Below are positions 42,099 to 50,561 of a DNA stretch of 64,000 bases, in pieces. The translations under genes were made by a program, and so were the position numbers. The notes beneath the pieces are model-generated. The model was not told the DNA's origin. It did not search any database and saw nothing but the letters and a program-made list of their open reading frames with translations. Source of the stretch: Ga0077560 sp046330435 (lineage in GTDB: Bacteria; Actinomycetota; Thermoleophilia; Miltoncostaeales; Miltoncostaeaceae); the NCBI GenBank assembly GCA_046330435.1, contig JAXLST010000007.1, positions 186,001 through 250,000 on the forward strand. Reading direction: 5' to 3'. The stretch's first letter is position 1. Each line of letters begins with the position of its first letter.

Positions 42099-43178
42099 AT
42101 GAGCGCGGCGTTCGCACGCCTGATCGAGCAGATCGAGCACACCCGCGAGGAGCTCCAGACGGCCATGGCCGATCCGGGGCTCGTCGGGGACCGCTCGCGC
42201 TACGCCGAGGTGAACCGCCGCTGGTCGGCGCTCGCCCCGGCCTTCGACCTCGTCGACGCCTGGCGGGACGCGGAGTCGCGTGCCGCCGAGGCGCGGGAGC
42301 TGCTGGCCGAGGCCGACGACGACGACATGCGCGCGTTCCTGCGGGAGGCCGAGGACGAGCTGGAGCAGCTCGAGCCCCGCATCCGCGAGGCGATGATCGA
42401 GCCCGACCCGAACGACGGGAAGGACGTGATCGTGGAGGTGCGCGCCGCCGCCGGCGGCGAGGAGGCGGCCCTGTTCGCCCGCGACCTGCTCGAGATCTAC
42501 ACGCGGTACGCCGAGCAGCGCGGCTTCCGGGTGGAGGAGCTGTCCGCCAGCCCCGCCGACGCCGGCGGCCTCAAGGAGGTCACCTTCGCGGTGAAGGGCG
42601 AGGGCGCGTTCTCGGTGTTCAAGCACGAGGCCGGCGTCCACCGCGTGCAGCGCGTGCCGGACACCGAGAGCCAGGGGCGCATCCACACCTCCACGGCCAC
42701 CGTCGCGGTGCTGCCCGAGGTGGAGGACGTGGACGTCCGCATCGACCAGAACGACCTGAAGATCGACGTGTACCGCTCCAGCGGTCCGGGCGGCCAGAGC
42801 GTCAACACCACCGACTCGGCGGTGCGCATCACCCACCTGCCCACCGGCATCGTGGTGTCCATGCAGGACGAGAAGAGCCAGCTCCAGAACCGGGAGCGGG
42901 GCATGCGCGTGCTGCGCGCCCGGCTGTACGAGCGGGCGATGGCCGAGCAGAACGCCGAGATCAGCGCGGCCCGCAAGGCGCAGCTGGGCTCGGGCGACCG
43001 GGCGGAGAAGGTGCGCACCTACAACTACCCCCAGAACCGGGTCACCGACCACCGCGTCGGCCTCACGGTGCCGCTGCGCGAGCAGGTGCTGCAGGGCAGC
43101 CTGGGCGACATCACCACGGCGCTCGCCGCCGAGGAGCGGCGCGTCCGGCTGGAGGAGCAGGCGGGGGCGGCGGCATGA
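42099..43178 (+). CDS. prfA: Peptide chain release factor 1
   Basis: The 359-residue protein carries GGQ at residues 231-233 in GPGGQSVNTTDS, which triggers peptide release, and RVPDTESQGRIHTS, whose PxT motif reads UAA and UAG and marks RF1 rather than RF2. Length is normal. PrmC, the methyltransferase for the GGQ glutamine, is encoded two genes downstream. Its stop overlaps the next gene by 4 bp. Confidence 0.96.
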   Translation: MSAAFARLIEQIEHTREELQTAMADPGLVGDRSRYAEVNRRWSALAPAFDLVDAWRDAESRAAEARELLAEADDDDMRAFLREAEDELEQLEPRIREAMIEPDPNDGKDVIVEVRAAAGGEEAALFARDLLEIYTRYAEQRGFRVEELSASPADAGGLKEVTFAVKGEGAFSVFKHEAGVHRVQRVPDTESQGRIHTSTATVAVLPEVEDVDVRIDQNDLKIDVYRSSGPGGQSVNTTDSAVRITHLPTGIVVSMQDEKSQLQNRERGMRVLRARLYERAMAEQNAEISAARKAQLGSGDRAEKVRTYNYPQNRVTDHRVGLTVPLREQVLQGSLGDITTALAAEERRVRLEEQAGAAA

Positions 43179-43843
43179 GCCCCAACCCGGACCTGCTGCG
43201 CGCCGAGTTCCTGGGCATCACCGTCCGGCACGAGGAGACCGTGCGCGACCGCGAGGCGGCGGCCCTGCTGCTGGCCCGGTTCGGCGAGGCCTACGACCTC
43301 AACCGCCTGGAGTACGGCGAGGAGGGGGCCACCCTCTCGGGCCCGACGGGCTCCGAGCTGGTGCTGCGCCCCGCCCAGACCGCGGCCGCCGGCGTCACGA
43401 ACCTCGGCTTCCGCGAGGGGCTGGAGCGGGTGCTCGGGCTGCTGGAGGAGGGGCTGTCCCACGTCGGCGCCGACCGGATGTGGATCGAGGACCTCACGCT
43501 CATCGCCGTGTGGGACACCGAGGACCCGGACGGGGCCCGCCGGTACCTCACCGACGAGGTGCTGGGCATCGACGCGGAGCGGCGCGAGCTGCTGGGCGGC
43601 GACGACGACGAGGAGGAGGGCGCCTCCCACGGCCTGCGCGTGTGGCGCCGGCTGGGCGAGGGCGCGCTCGACATCGCCGTGGAGCCCATGCACACCGACC
43701 CGAGCCGCATCTATCTGCGGCTGGTGTACGCCCAGGACGAGCCGGTGTACGACCTCCAGGAGGTCGGGGCGCGGGCGGAGGCCGTGGACGCCTACCTGCA
43801 CGGGCCGCTGGCGTCGTTCATCCAGGCCCGGGCCCGGCGGTAG
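43175..43843 (+). CDS. Unknown protein between prfA and prmC
   Basis: The 222-residue acidic protein is globular-looking with LRAEFLGITVRHEETVRDRE at the start, a helical core (FREGLERVLGLLEEGLSHVG) and an acidic loop (GGDDDEEEG) near residue 148. It overlaps prfA by 4 bp and ends 7 bp before prmC, so the three should be co-translated. No family was recognised; a translation-related role is only suggested by position. Confidence 0.7.
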   Translation: MSPNPDLLRAEFLGITVRHEETVRDREAAALLLARFGEAYDLNRLEYGEEGATLSGPTGSELVLRPAQTAAAGVTNLGFREGLERVLGLLEEGLSHVGADRMWIEDLTLIAVWDTEDPDGARRYLTDEVLGIDAERRELLGGDDDEEEGASHGLRVWRRLGEGALDIAVEPMHTDPSRIYLRLVYAQDEPVYDLQEVGARAEAVDAYLHGPLASFIQARARR

Positions 43844-43850
43844 CAGCACC

Positions 43851-44687
43851 GTGCTGACGCTGGGCGAGGTGCTGCGCCGCACCGCGGCCTACCTCGCGGA
43901 GCGCGGCAGCGGCAGCCCCCGGCTCGACGCGGACCTGCTGCTGGGCGAGGCGCTCGGCATGGACCGCATGCGCCTGTACCTGGAGCACGACCGGCCGCTC
44001 ACGGAGGCCGAGCTCGCCGCGGCCCGCGCCCTGGTCGCCCGCCGCGCGAAGCGCGAGCCCATGGCCTACATCCTGGGACGGCGCGCGTTCCGGGGCCTGG
44101 AGCTCGCCGTGGGCCCCGGCGTGCTGGTGCCGCGCCCCGACACCGAGACCCTGGTGGAGTGGGCCGTGGCCGTCGCCCCGCACGGCGCGCGCGTCCTGGA
44201 CTGGGGCACGGGCAGCGGCGCGATCGCCCTGGCGCTCGCCGACGAGCGGCCCGACCTCATCGTGACCGCGGTAGACGTCTCGCCGGCCGCCGTGGCCGTG
44301 GCGGCATCCAACGCCACCGCCAACGGCCTGAGCGTGGAGATCCTGGAGAGCGACGGCTTCGCGGCCGTCGCGGGCCGGCGGTTCGGGCTCATCGCCGCGA
44401 ACCCGCCGTACCTGTCCGACGCGGAGCTGGAGGGCGCCGAGCCGGAGCTCGCGTTCGAGCCGCGCGGCGCGCTCACCGCGGGCCCCGCCGGCGACGAGTG
44501 CATCGCCCGGCTGGCGGCCGAGGCACCCGCACATCTCGAGCCCGGTGGATGGCTGCTGTGCGAGATCGGGATGGGGCAGGGGCCGCGGGCGGCGGAGCTG
44601 CTGGAGGCCGCGGGGTTCGCCGGGGTGGAGGTCCGCCAGGACCTGGCCGGGCTCGACCGCGTGGCGGGCGGGCACCTGCCGGCCTGA
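43851..44687 (+). CDS. prmC: Release-factor glutamine methyltransferase
   Basis: The 278-residue protein has the PrmC N-terminal helical domain (SPRLDADLLLGEALGMDR), VPRPDTETLVEW, SAM-binding LDWGTGSGAIALA and the catalytic NPPY at residues 184-187. It methylates the GGQ glutamine of release factors 1 and 2. GTG 43851 starts 7 bp after the upstream stop. Confidence 0.95.
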   Translation: MLTLGEVLRRTAAYLAERGSGSPRLDADLLLGEALGMDRMRLYLEHDRPLTEAELAAARALVARRAKREPMAYILGRRAFRGLELAVGPGVLVPRPDTETLVEWAVAVAPHGARVLDWGTGSGAIALALADERPDLIVTAVDVSPAAVAVAASNATANGLSVEILESDGFAAVAGRRFGLIAANPPYLSDAELEGAEPELAFEPRGALTAGPAGDECIARLAAEAPAHLEPGGWLLCEIGMGQGPRAAELLEAAGFAGVEVRQDLAGLDRVAGGHLPA

Positions 44688-44763
44688 CCGCATCGCTCAA
44701 GAACGTCCTGCCGGGGCCGATGGGGGCGACACCCCCCTCACAGCTCCGAAGGGAACGACCTCG

Positions 44764-45012
44764 ATGTTCGCCGTCCAGGAACCCGGCAGCATCCCCGTCG
44801 CATACCGCTCTTGGCTGCACTGGCGGAACGACCGCCAGCGGGTCCGCGACGAATCGCCGCTTCCGCTCGTCCCGACCGGCGTGAGCTTCTGCGCCGCGTG
44901 CTGGGGACAGGGCCGCACCTGGTCCCAGGCCCGCAACGGCGAGGGCCTGGTGCCCGTCGCCTGCGCCGGGTGCGGGGGCGAGGGCGTCGTGCGCCGCCGC
45001 CGCGCCGCGTAG
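44764..45012 (+). CDS. Small zinc-finger protein (DnaJ-type CxxCxGxG repeats)
   Basis: The 82-residue protein has two CxxCxGxG motifs, CAACWGQG (about residues 43-50) and CAGCGGEG (about 66-73), like half of a DnaJ zinc domain. The remaining sequence is basic and aromatic (SIPVAYRSWLHWRNDRQR). GAAGGGAACG precedes the ATG. A protein- or RNA-binding role is likely but not shown. Confidence 0.7.
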   Translation: MFAVQEPGSIPVAYRSWLHWRNDRQRVRDESPLPLVPTGVSFCAACWGQGRTWSQARNGEGLVPVACAGCGGEGVVRRRRAA

Positions 45013-45093
45013 CGCCCGTCCACCCGGCCACGCGCCCGTCGCGGCGTGTACCCTCGGCCACCTGACCACCGGACCACCGAGGGGGACGCGCGG

Positions 45094-46386
45094 GTGAGTT
45101 TCGCCGACGAGACCAGCTACCTGTCACAGGACGTCGCCGACTGCGACCCGGACGTCGCGCGCCTGCTGCGCGCCGAGGCCGAGCGCCAGTCGGAGACCCT
45201 GGAGATGATCGCGAGCGAGAACTTCACGAGCCACGCGGTCATGCAGGCCGTGGGGTCGACGCTCACGAACAAGTACGCCGAGGGCCTGCCCCACAAGCGG
45301 TACTACGGCGGCTGCGAGGTCGTCGACCAGGTCGAGGAGCTCGCGATCGCCCGCGCCAAGCAGGTGTTCGGCGCCGACCACGTCAACGTGCAGCCGCACT
45401 CCGGCGCCACCGCCAACGAGGCCGCATACTTCGCGGTGCTCAAGCCCGGCGACACGGTGCTGGCCATGTCGCTGTCCCATGGCGGCCACCTCTCGCACGG
45501 CCTCAAGGTCAACTTCTCGGGCCGGCAGTACGACTTCCACCACTACGGCGTGCGCCGCGGCGACTGCCGCATCGACCTGGACCAGGTGCGGGACATGGCG
45601 CGGGAGCTCAAGCCGAAGCTCATCGTGGCCGGTGCCTCCGCGTACCCGCGCGTCATCGACTTCCCGGCGTTCCGCGAGATCGCGGACGAGGTCGGCGCGC
45701 TGTTCATGGTCGACATGGCGCACATCGCCGGCCTGGTCGCCGCGGGCGTGCACCCCACCCCGGTCGGCATCGCCGACATCGTGACCACCACGATCCACAA
45801 GACCCTCGGCGGCCCCCGCGCGGGCATGGTCATGTGCAACGCCGAGCACGCCAGCGCCGTGGACCGCGCGGTGTTCCCCGGCCTGCAGGGCGGCCCGCTC
45901 ATGCACGTGATCGCCGGCAAGGCCGTGGCCCTGGGCCACGCCCTCACCGACGAGTTCAAGGAGCGCCAGGCCGCGGTGGTCTCGAACTGCGCGGCCCTCG
46001 CCGAGGAGCTCGTCGCGGGCGGCCTCAACCTGGTCACCGGCGGCACCGACAACCACCTGTGCCTCGTGGACCTGTCGGGCACCGAGCTCACCGGCGCCGA
46101 CGGCGAGGTGCGCCTCGACAAGGCCGGCATCACGGTGAACAAGAACGGCGTGCCGTTCGACGAGCGCCCGCCGACGGTCACCTCCGGCCTGCGCATCGGC
46201 ACCCCGGCCCTCACCACCCGCGGCCTGCGCGAGGCCGAGATGCGGGAGATCGGCCGCGTGATCAGCGCCGCGCTCAAGCCCGAGGCCACCGACGAGGACC
46301 TCGCCGGACTGCGGGAGCGCAGCCGCGCGATCTCCGAGCGGTTCCCGCTCTACCCGCGCCTGCTGGCCGGCAGCGCCGTCGCCTGA
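45094..46386 (+). CDS. glyA: Serine hydroxymethyltransferase
   Basis: The 430-residue PLP enzyme has LEMIASENFTS near the start, KRYYGGCE, and the PLP-lysine motif TTTIHKTLGGPR (Lys236). It interconverts serine and glycine while charging tetrahydrofolate. GTG 45094 follows GAGGGGGA, and TACCCT at 45049-45054 is a likely -10, suggesting its own promoter. A strong hairpin ends the gene. Confidence 0.97.
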   Translation: MSFADETSYLSQDVADCDPDVARLLRAEAERQSETLEMIASENFTSHAVMQAVGSTLTNKYAEGLPHKRYYGGCEVVDQVEELAIARAKQVFGADHVNVQPHSGATANEAAYFAVLKPGDTVLAMSLSHGGHLSHGLKVNFSGRQYDFHHYGVRRGDCRIDLDQVRDMARELKPKLIVAGASAYPRVIDFPAFREIADEVGALFMVDMAHIAGLVAAGVHPTPVGIADIVTTTIHKTLGGPRAGMVMCNAEHASAVDRAVFPGLQGGPLMHVIAGKAVALGHALTDEFKERQAAVVSNCAALAEELVAGGLNLVTGGTDNHLCLVDLSGTELTGADGEVRLDKAGITVNKNGVPFDERPPTVTSGLRIGTPALTTRGLREAEMREIGRVISAALKPEATDEDLAGLRERSRAISERFPLYPRLLAGSAVA

Positions 46387-46395
46387 TCCGCCCGC

Positions 46396-46424
46396 GGCCG
46401 GGGCGCCCCCGCGGCGCCCCGGCC
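46396..46424. terminator. Bidirectional hairpin between glyA and sir2
   Basis: An 11-bp perfect stem (GGCCGGGGCGC with its complement) and 7-base loop lie in the 45-bp gap between convergent genes. It can terminate both; no T-tract is present. Confidence 0.65.
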
Positions 46425-46431
46425 CGGCGCG

Positions 46432-47346
46432 TCAGGTCATGAGCCGGCCCGCGAGCGCCGGGAGGACCTCCCCAAGGGGCCGGTCCAGCCGCACCGTCGC
46501 GTGGGCGTCGCCGCGGGTGGGGCCGCTGTTGACGATCGCCACGGGGATGCCGCGCTCGGCGGCACGCAGCACGAACCGGTAGCCGCTCATCACGGTGAGC
46601 GACGACCCGGCGACCAGCAGGAGCCGGGCGCCGTCGACCATCGCCTCGCACCGCCGCACCCGCTCGCGGGGCACGCCCTCGCCGAAGAACACGACGTCCG
46701 GCTTGAGGTGCCCGCCGCAGGCGCGGCAGCCCACCACCCGGAAGCGCGCCACGGCGTCGTCGGGCAGGGCGACATCACCGTCCGGGTTCACCTCGCCGGC
46801 GGCGATCGCCGCGGCGGCGAGCTCGGCGAACGCCGGGTTCTCGGCGCGCAGGCGGTCGTCCAGCTCGCGGCGGGCCGTGCGGTCCCCGCAGCCCAGGCAC
46901 ACCACCGCGTCCAGGGTGCCGTGCAGCTCCACCACGGACCGGGAGCCCGCGGCCTGGTGCAGGCCGTCGACGTTCTGGGTCACCACGCCGTCCACGAAGC
47001 CGCCCTCCTCCAGGGCGGCGACCGCCCGGTGCGCGGCGTTCGGCGCGGCCGCCGCGACGTGGCGCCAGCCGATGAAGCTGCGGGCCCAGTACCGGCGCGG
47101 GCCGGCGGGGCCCGCCGTGAACTCCTGGTAGGTCATGGGTGTGTGCCGGCGCAGGGCGCCGTTCGGGCCCCGGTAGTCGGGGATCCCGGAGTCCGTGGAG
47201 ATGCCGGCGCCGGACAGCACCACCACCCCGCCGCCGCGCGCGGCGTCCGCCAGCGCGTCGACGTCGCCGACCTCGGCCACGGGGCCGTCGCCCAGGTCGC
47301 GCAGGTAGGCGGGGCGCAGGCGCAGGGGAGGGGGCGGCGCATCCAT
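46432..47346 (-). CDS. Sir2-type NAD-dependent protein deacylase
   Basis: The 304-residue protein has GAGISTDSGIPDYRG, TQNVDGLH with the catalytic His, LHGTL, and zinc-binding CLGC and CRAC pairs separated by about 50 residues. It removes acyl groups from protein lysines using NAD. The N-terminal 30 residues are Pro/Arg rich. ATG 47346 is chosen; no clear ribosome-binding site is visible, so a leaderless mRNA or a nearby alternative start is possible. Confidence 0.9.
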   Translation of the reverse strand: MDAPPPPLRLRPAYLRDLGDGPVAEVGDVDALADAARGGGVVVLSGAGISTDSGIPDYRGPNGALRRHTPMTYQEFTAGPAGPRRYWARSFIGWRHVAAAAPNAAHRAVAALEEGGFVDGVVTQNVDGLHQAAGSRSVVELHGTLDAVVCLGCGDRTARRELDDRLRAENPAFAELAAAAIAAGEVNPDGDVALPDDAVARFRVVGCRACGGHLKPDVVFFGEGVPRERVRRCEAMVDGARLLLVAGSSLTVMSGYRFVLRAAERGIPVAIVNSGPTRGDAHATVRLDRPLGEVLPALAGRLMT

Positions 47347-47650
47347 CACCGGGATGGTGACGCATGCGGGCCGGTCGCGGCCGGGATCGCCGGAACCGCC
47401 GATCCAGGTGAGCAAACGGGGAGGTTGTGTGCGGTGTGTGAACTCCCCGTTCGGACACCCTGAGGGCGGGCCCATGGGGAGGGGGCAAGGGGGTAGCGTC
47501 CGGCGCGTCACCGCATCCCGGTCAGTGCCCGGCCGGAGGACGCGGTGGACGGCCCGCACGACGCGGCGCCGACCCGGGTGGATGCCCGCTCCGGCGCGAC
47601 CGGGGGTGCGGCCGGCGGGCCCTCCCCCGGACGCCCTGGTGGATCCCGGT
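47347..47650. other. 304-bp gap without a convincing gene
   Basis: Both neighbours are on the reverse strand. The notable element is an inverted repeat AACGGGGAG/CTCCCCGTT (47415-47423 and 47443-47451, loop 19), about 70 bp upstream of the sir2 start, which could be an operator or hairpin. The rest is GC-rich with no recognisable coding or RNA gene. Confidence 0.5.
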
Positions 47651-48130
47651 CTAGGGGACCAGGGACGCCGCGAGCCAGAGCGTCGCGAGCGTGGCGAGCA
47701 GCATGAAGCCGTCCATGAGGCCGCCGATCATCTTCCACCGCCGCACCGCGGCGGCGTCGCCGGCCTCCTCCGCGCCGCGCAGCCGGGGCCCCTGGATCCA
47801 GGAGTGGGCGAGCACGACGACGCCCACCAGCAGCAGCAGGATGAGCTTGGTGAGCACCCGGCGGCCGTACTCGCTGTCCGGCAGGTCCGACGGGCTCAGC
47901 CCCCGGTGGTGCAGCAGGCCGAAGCCGGTCACCAGGATCAGCACGTAGGCGCCGCCGCCGATGATGCCGAACCGCCGGGCCACGGCGGTGACCAGTGCCC
48001 GGGAGGCCTGGATGCCCCCGTTCGCCCGCACCACCGGGATCACCACCAGGCCCAGGAAGAGCATCCCCCCGAGCCACATCGCCACCCCGCCGAGGTGGAG
48101 CCACCGCACGAACGTCCATCCGTTGTCCAT
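47651..48130 (-). CDS. Four-helix membrane protein (CopD/DUF2269-like)
   Basis: The 159-residue protein has four hydrophobic segments with a His-containing first helix (FVRWLHLGGVAMWLGGMLFL), the pattern of the CopD-like/DUF2269 superfamily sometimes linked to haem or copper. The second and third segments are near residues 57-72 and 92-110. ATG 48130 is preferred to a GTG three codons upstream. Function is unknown. Confidence 0.7.
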   Translation of the reverse strand: MDNGWTFVRWLHLGGVAMWLGGMLFLGLVVIPVVRANGGIQASRALVTAVARRFGIIGGGAYVLILVTGFGLLHHRGLSPSDLPDSEYGRRVLTKLILLLLVGVVVLAHSWIQGPRLRGAEEAGDAAAVRRWKMIGGLMDGFMLLATLATLWLAASLVP

Positions 48131-48195
48131 GCCCCGCACCGTACCCAGCGGGCGGGTACGCTCGCCGGGTCGTTCAGCCGCCGCGGGAGTGACGG

Positions 48196-48981
48196 ATGCC
48201 AGAGATGACCACCTACGCCGACGGGGCCCCGTGCTGGGCCGACATGGCGACGCCCGACCTCGAGGCCGCCACGCGCTTCTACACCGGCCTGTTCGGGTGG
48301 ACCGCGAACCCCGTCCCGGGCAGCGGCGGCACCTACAACACCATGACCCTCGACGGCCGCGAGGTGTGCGCCGTGTTCGCCATGCCGGAGCAGCGGCGGG
48401 CGGCGGGGGAGCGGCCCGCGTGGCTGGTGTACCTCAACGTGCCCGACGTCCGGGCGGCCGCCGCACGCGTCGAGGACCTCGGCGGGCGGCTGCTGGTGCC
48501 CGTCTACGACGTGCCGGCGGTGGGCAGCATGGCCCTCATCGCCGACCCCACCGGCGGCCCGGTGGCCCTGTGGCAGGCCGGGAGCCACATCGGCGCCCGG
48601 GTCCGGGGCGAGCCGGGCGCGATGGCGTGGAACGAGCTCGCCACCCGCGACCGGGACGCCGCCGCGGTCTTCTTCGCGCAGCTGCTGGGCGTGGGCACCG
48701 AGGACCTGGAGGGGGGCACCGGGTACACGATGCTGACGGGTCCCGAGGGCGCCGTGGCCGGCGTGCTGCAGATGAACGAGCTGTGGCCCGCGGAGATCCC
48801 GTCGCACTGGATGAGCTATTTCTCGGTCATCGACACCGACGACGCCGTCATGCACGTGCGCGAGCTGGGCGGCAGCGTCGAGGTGGAGCCGTTCGACAGC
48901 CCCTTCGGGCGCATCTCGGTGGTGGCCGACCCTGTGGGCGGCTACTTCTCGCTGGTGGGCCCGGTGGAGGACGAGGACTGA
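48196..48981 (+). CDS. VOC-superfamily (glyoxalase-like) protein, two domains
   Basis: The 261-residue protein has two tandem VOC modules: PCWADMATPDLEAATRFYTG at the start of the first and AMAWNELATRDRDAAAVFFA at the start of the second. Actinobacterial relatives are annotated as hydroxylases or glyoxalase/bleomycin-resistance proteins without known substrate. TACGCT at 48157-48162 is a possible -10 and GGGAG at 48184 the ribosome-binding site. Confidence 0.87.
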   Translation: MPEMTTYADGAPCWADMATPDLEAATRFYTGLFGWTANPVPGSGGTYNTMTLDGREVCAVFAMPEQRRAAGERPAWLVYLNVPDVRAAAARVEDLGGRLLVPVYDVPAVGSMALIADPTGGPVALWQAGSHIGARVRGEPGAMAWNELATRDRDAAAVFFAQLLGVGTEDLEGGTGYTMLTGPEGAVAGVLQMNELWPAEIPSHWMSYFSVIDTDDAVMHVRELGGSVEVEPFDSPFGRISVVADPVGGYFSLVGPVEDED

Positions 48982-49014
48982 TCCCCGCGGCCCCGCACCG
49001 GTAGCCTGCCCGCC

Positions 49015-49650
49015 ATGCCCGGACCTCTCGCGCCGCGCGTCGCCCGCGGCACCCTCGTCGGCGAGCACCTCGCGGTCCTCCGCGACGCCCGCACCCCCAT
49101 CTCGCAGTTCCGCCGCACCGCCGTGGCGCTCACCTGGCTGGTGCTGGCGGAGGCGGTGCAGGACCTGGCGGCCCAGGGCGCCACCGTCCAGACGCCGCTC
49201 GCGACCGCACACGTGACCCGCATGGCGCGCCGCCTCACCGTGATCCCGGTGCTCCGCGCCGGGCTGGTGATGCTGGAGCCGGCGCTGTCGCTGCTGCCGG
49301 AGGGCACCCGCGTGGGGTTCCTGGGCATGGCCCGCGACGAGCAGACCCACCGGCCGCACGTCTACCTGGAGCGGGTCCCGGAGGACCTCTCCGGCGAGGA
49401 CGTGATCCTGCTGGACGTGATGATCGCGACCGGCGGGTCCGCGGCGGACGCGCTGGACGAGATCCGCAAGCACAGCCCGGCCTCGATGCACCTCGCCGGC
49501 ATCATCGCGGCGCCCGAGGGCCTCGCGCACCTCGCCGCCCGCCACCCCGACGTGCAGGTCACCGTGGCCGCCGTGGACGAGCGCCTCAACGAGCAGGCGT
49601 TCATCGTCCCCGGGCTCGGGGACGCCGGCGACCGCATGTACGCGCCGTGA
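49015..49650 (+). CDS. upp: Uracil phosphoribosyltransferase
   Basis: The 211-residue protein matches Upp: TPISQFRRTAVALTWLVLAE near residue 28, VPVLRAGLVML, and a PRPP-binding loop LLDVMIATGGSA. In many Upp proteins the loop reads DPMLATGGS, so D-V-M-I is a mild variant. It makes UMP from uracil and PRPP. TAGCCT at 49003-49008 lies so close to the ATG that a leaderless mRNA is likely. Confidence 0.92.
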   Translation: MPGPLAPRVARGTLVGEHLAVLRDARTPISQFRRTAVALTWLVLAEAVQDLAAQGATVQTPLATAHVTRMARRLTVIPVLRAGLVMLEPALSLLPEGTRVGFLGMARDEQTHRPHVYLERVPEDLSGEDVILLDVMIATGGSAADALDEIRKHSPASMHLAGIIAAPEGLAHLAARHPDVQVTVAAVDERLNEQAFIVPGLGDAGDRMYAP

Positions 49651-50474
49651 GCCGCGGCGCGGCGCTCGTGACCGGGGCCTCCGCGGGCCTGGGGCGGGCG
49701 TACGCGCGGTCGCTCGCCGAGCGGGGCCACCCGCTGCTGCTGGTCGCCCGCCGCGGGGACCGGCTGGAGGAGGTCGCCGCGTTCTGCCGCGACCGCCATG
49801 CGGTGCCGGTGCGCGTGCTGGCCTGCGACCTGGCCACCGACGAGGGGCTCGCCGCCTGCCGGGCGGCGATGGACGAGGCGCCGCTGGAGGCGGCCGTCCT
49901 GAACGCGGGCTTCGGGTCGCTGGGGCCGCTCGCCGGCCTGGACCGGGAGCGGGAGGGGCGGATGGTGCGCCTCAACTGCCTCGCCGTGCTGGACCTCGCG
50001 GCCCACGCCCTGCCCGGGATGGTGGCGCGGGGGCGGGGGGACCTGGTGGTGGTGAGCAGCGCCGCCGCGTTCCAGCCGGTCCCGCACATGGCCACCTACG
50101 CGGCGACCAAGGCGTTCGAGCTGCACCTCGCCGAGGCGCTGGCCGGGGAGGTCGCCGGCACGGGGGTGCGCGTGGTCGCCGTCTGCCCCGGCCCCACCGG
50201 CACCGAGTTCTCGGAGGTGATCACGCGCGAGGGGGCGCGGCCCGGCGAGGGCGGGGGATGGCCGTGGATCCTCCCCATCGACGACGCGCCGTCGGTGGTG
50301 CGCGCCACCTGGCTCGCCCTGGAGGCCGGCCGGCCGGTGGTCGCGACGGGCCTGGTGGCCCACGCCAGCCGCGCCGCGGCGAGGGTCGTCCCGCGCCGCG
50401 CGGTGGTCGCCGTGGCCGGCCTGCTGCACCGCCGTCGCACCCGGGGGAAGGCAGGGGACCGCGCCCCGATCTAG
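49647..50474 (+). CDS. Short-chain dehydrogenase/reductase
   Basis: The 275-residue protein has a Rossmann TGASAGLGRAYA motif, NAGFGS, VSSAAAFQ and the catalytic YAATK. It is a classical SDR acting on an unknown alcohol or ketone. GTG 49647 overlaps the upp stop by 4 bp. The C-terminal 60 residues hold a hydrophobic basic stretch typical of membrane-associated members. Confidence 0.88.
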   Translation: MSRGAALVTGASAGLGRAYARSLAERGHPLLLVARRGDRLEEVAAFCRDRHAVPVRVLACDLATDEGLAACRAAMDEAPLEAAVLNAGFGSLGPLAGLDREREGRMVRLNCLAVLDLAAHALPGMVARGRGDLVVVSSAAAFQPVPHMATYAATKAFELHLAEALAGEVAGTGVRVVAVCPGPTGTEFSEVITREGARPGEGGGWPWILPIDDAPSVVRATWLALEAGRPVVATGLVAHASRAAARVVPRRAVVAVAGLLHRRRTRGKAGDRAPI

Positions 50475-50477
50475 AAT
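50472..50477 (+). promoter_or_regulatory. -10 element TAGAAT overlapping the SDR stop
   Basis: TAGAAT includes the TAG stop of the SDR gene and lies 84 bp before the GTG of the WecA/TagO-like gene. A GC-rich leader with small inverted repeats follows. No -35 hexamer is evident. Confidence 0.35.
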
Positions 50478-50561
50478 CGCCCATCCACGCGCGGCGGCCA
50501 CCGCCGCCGCTGATGGGTCCCGCGACAGGATCGCCGCGGGTCCGAGGGGACAACTGGCGCC

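Noticed and set aside
47359..47559. Longer Sir2 starting upstream at 47559
   Set aside because: The added residues are low-complexity and not part of the Sir2 fold; ATG 47346 gives a normal length.
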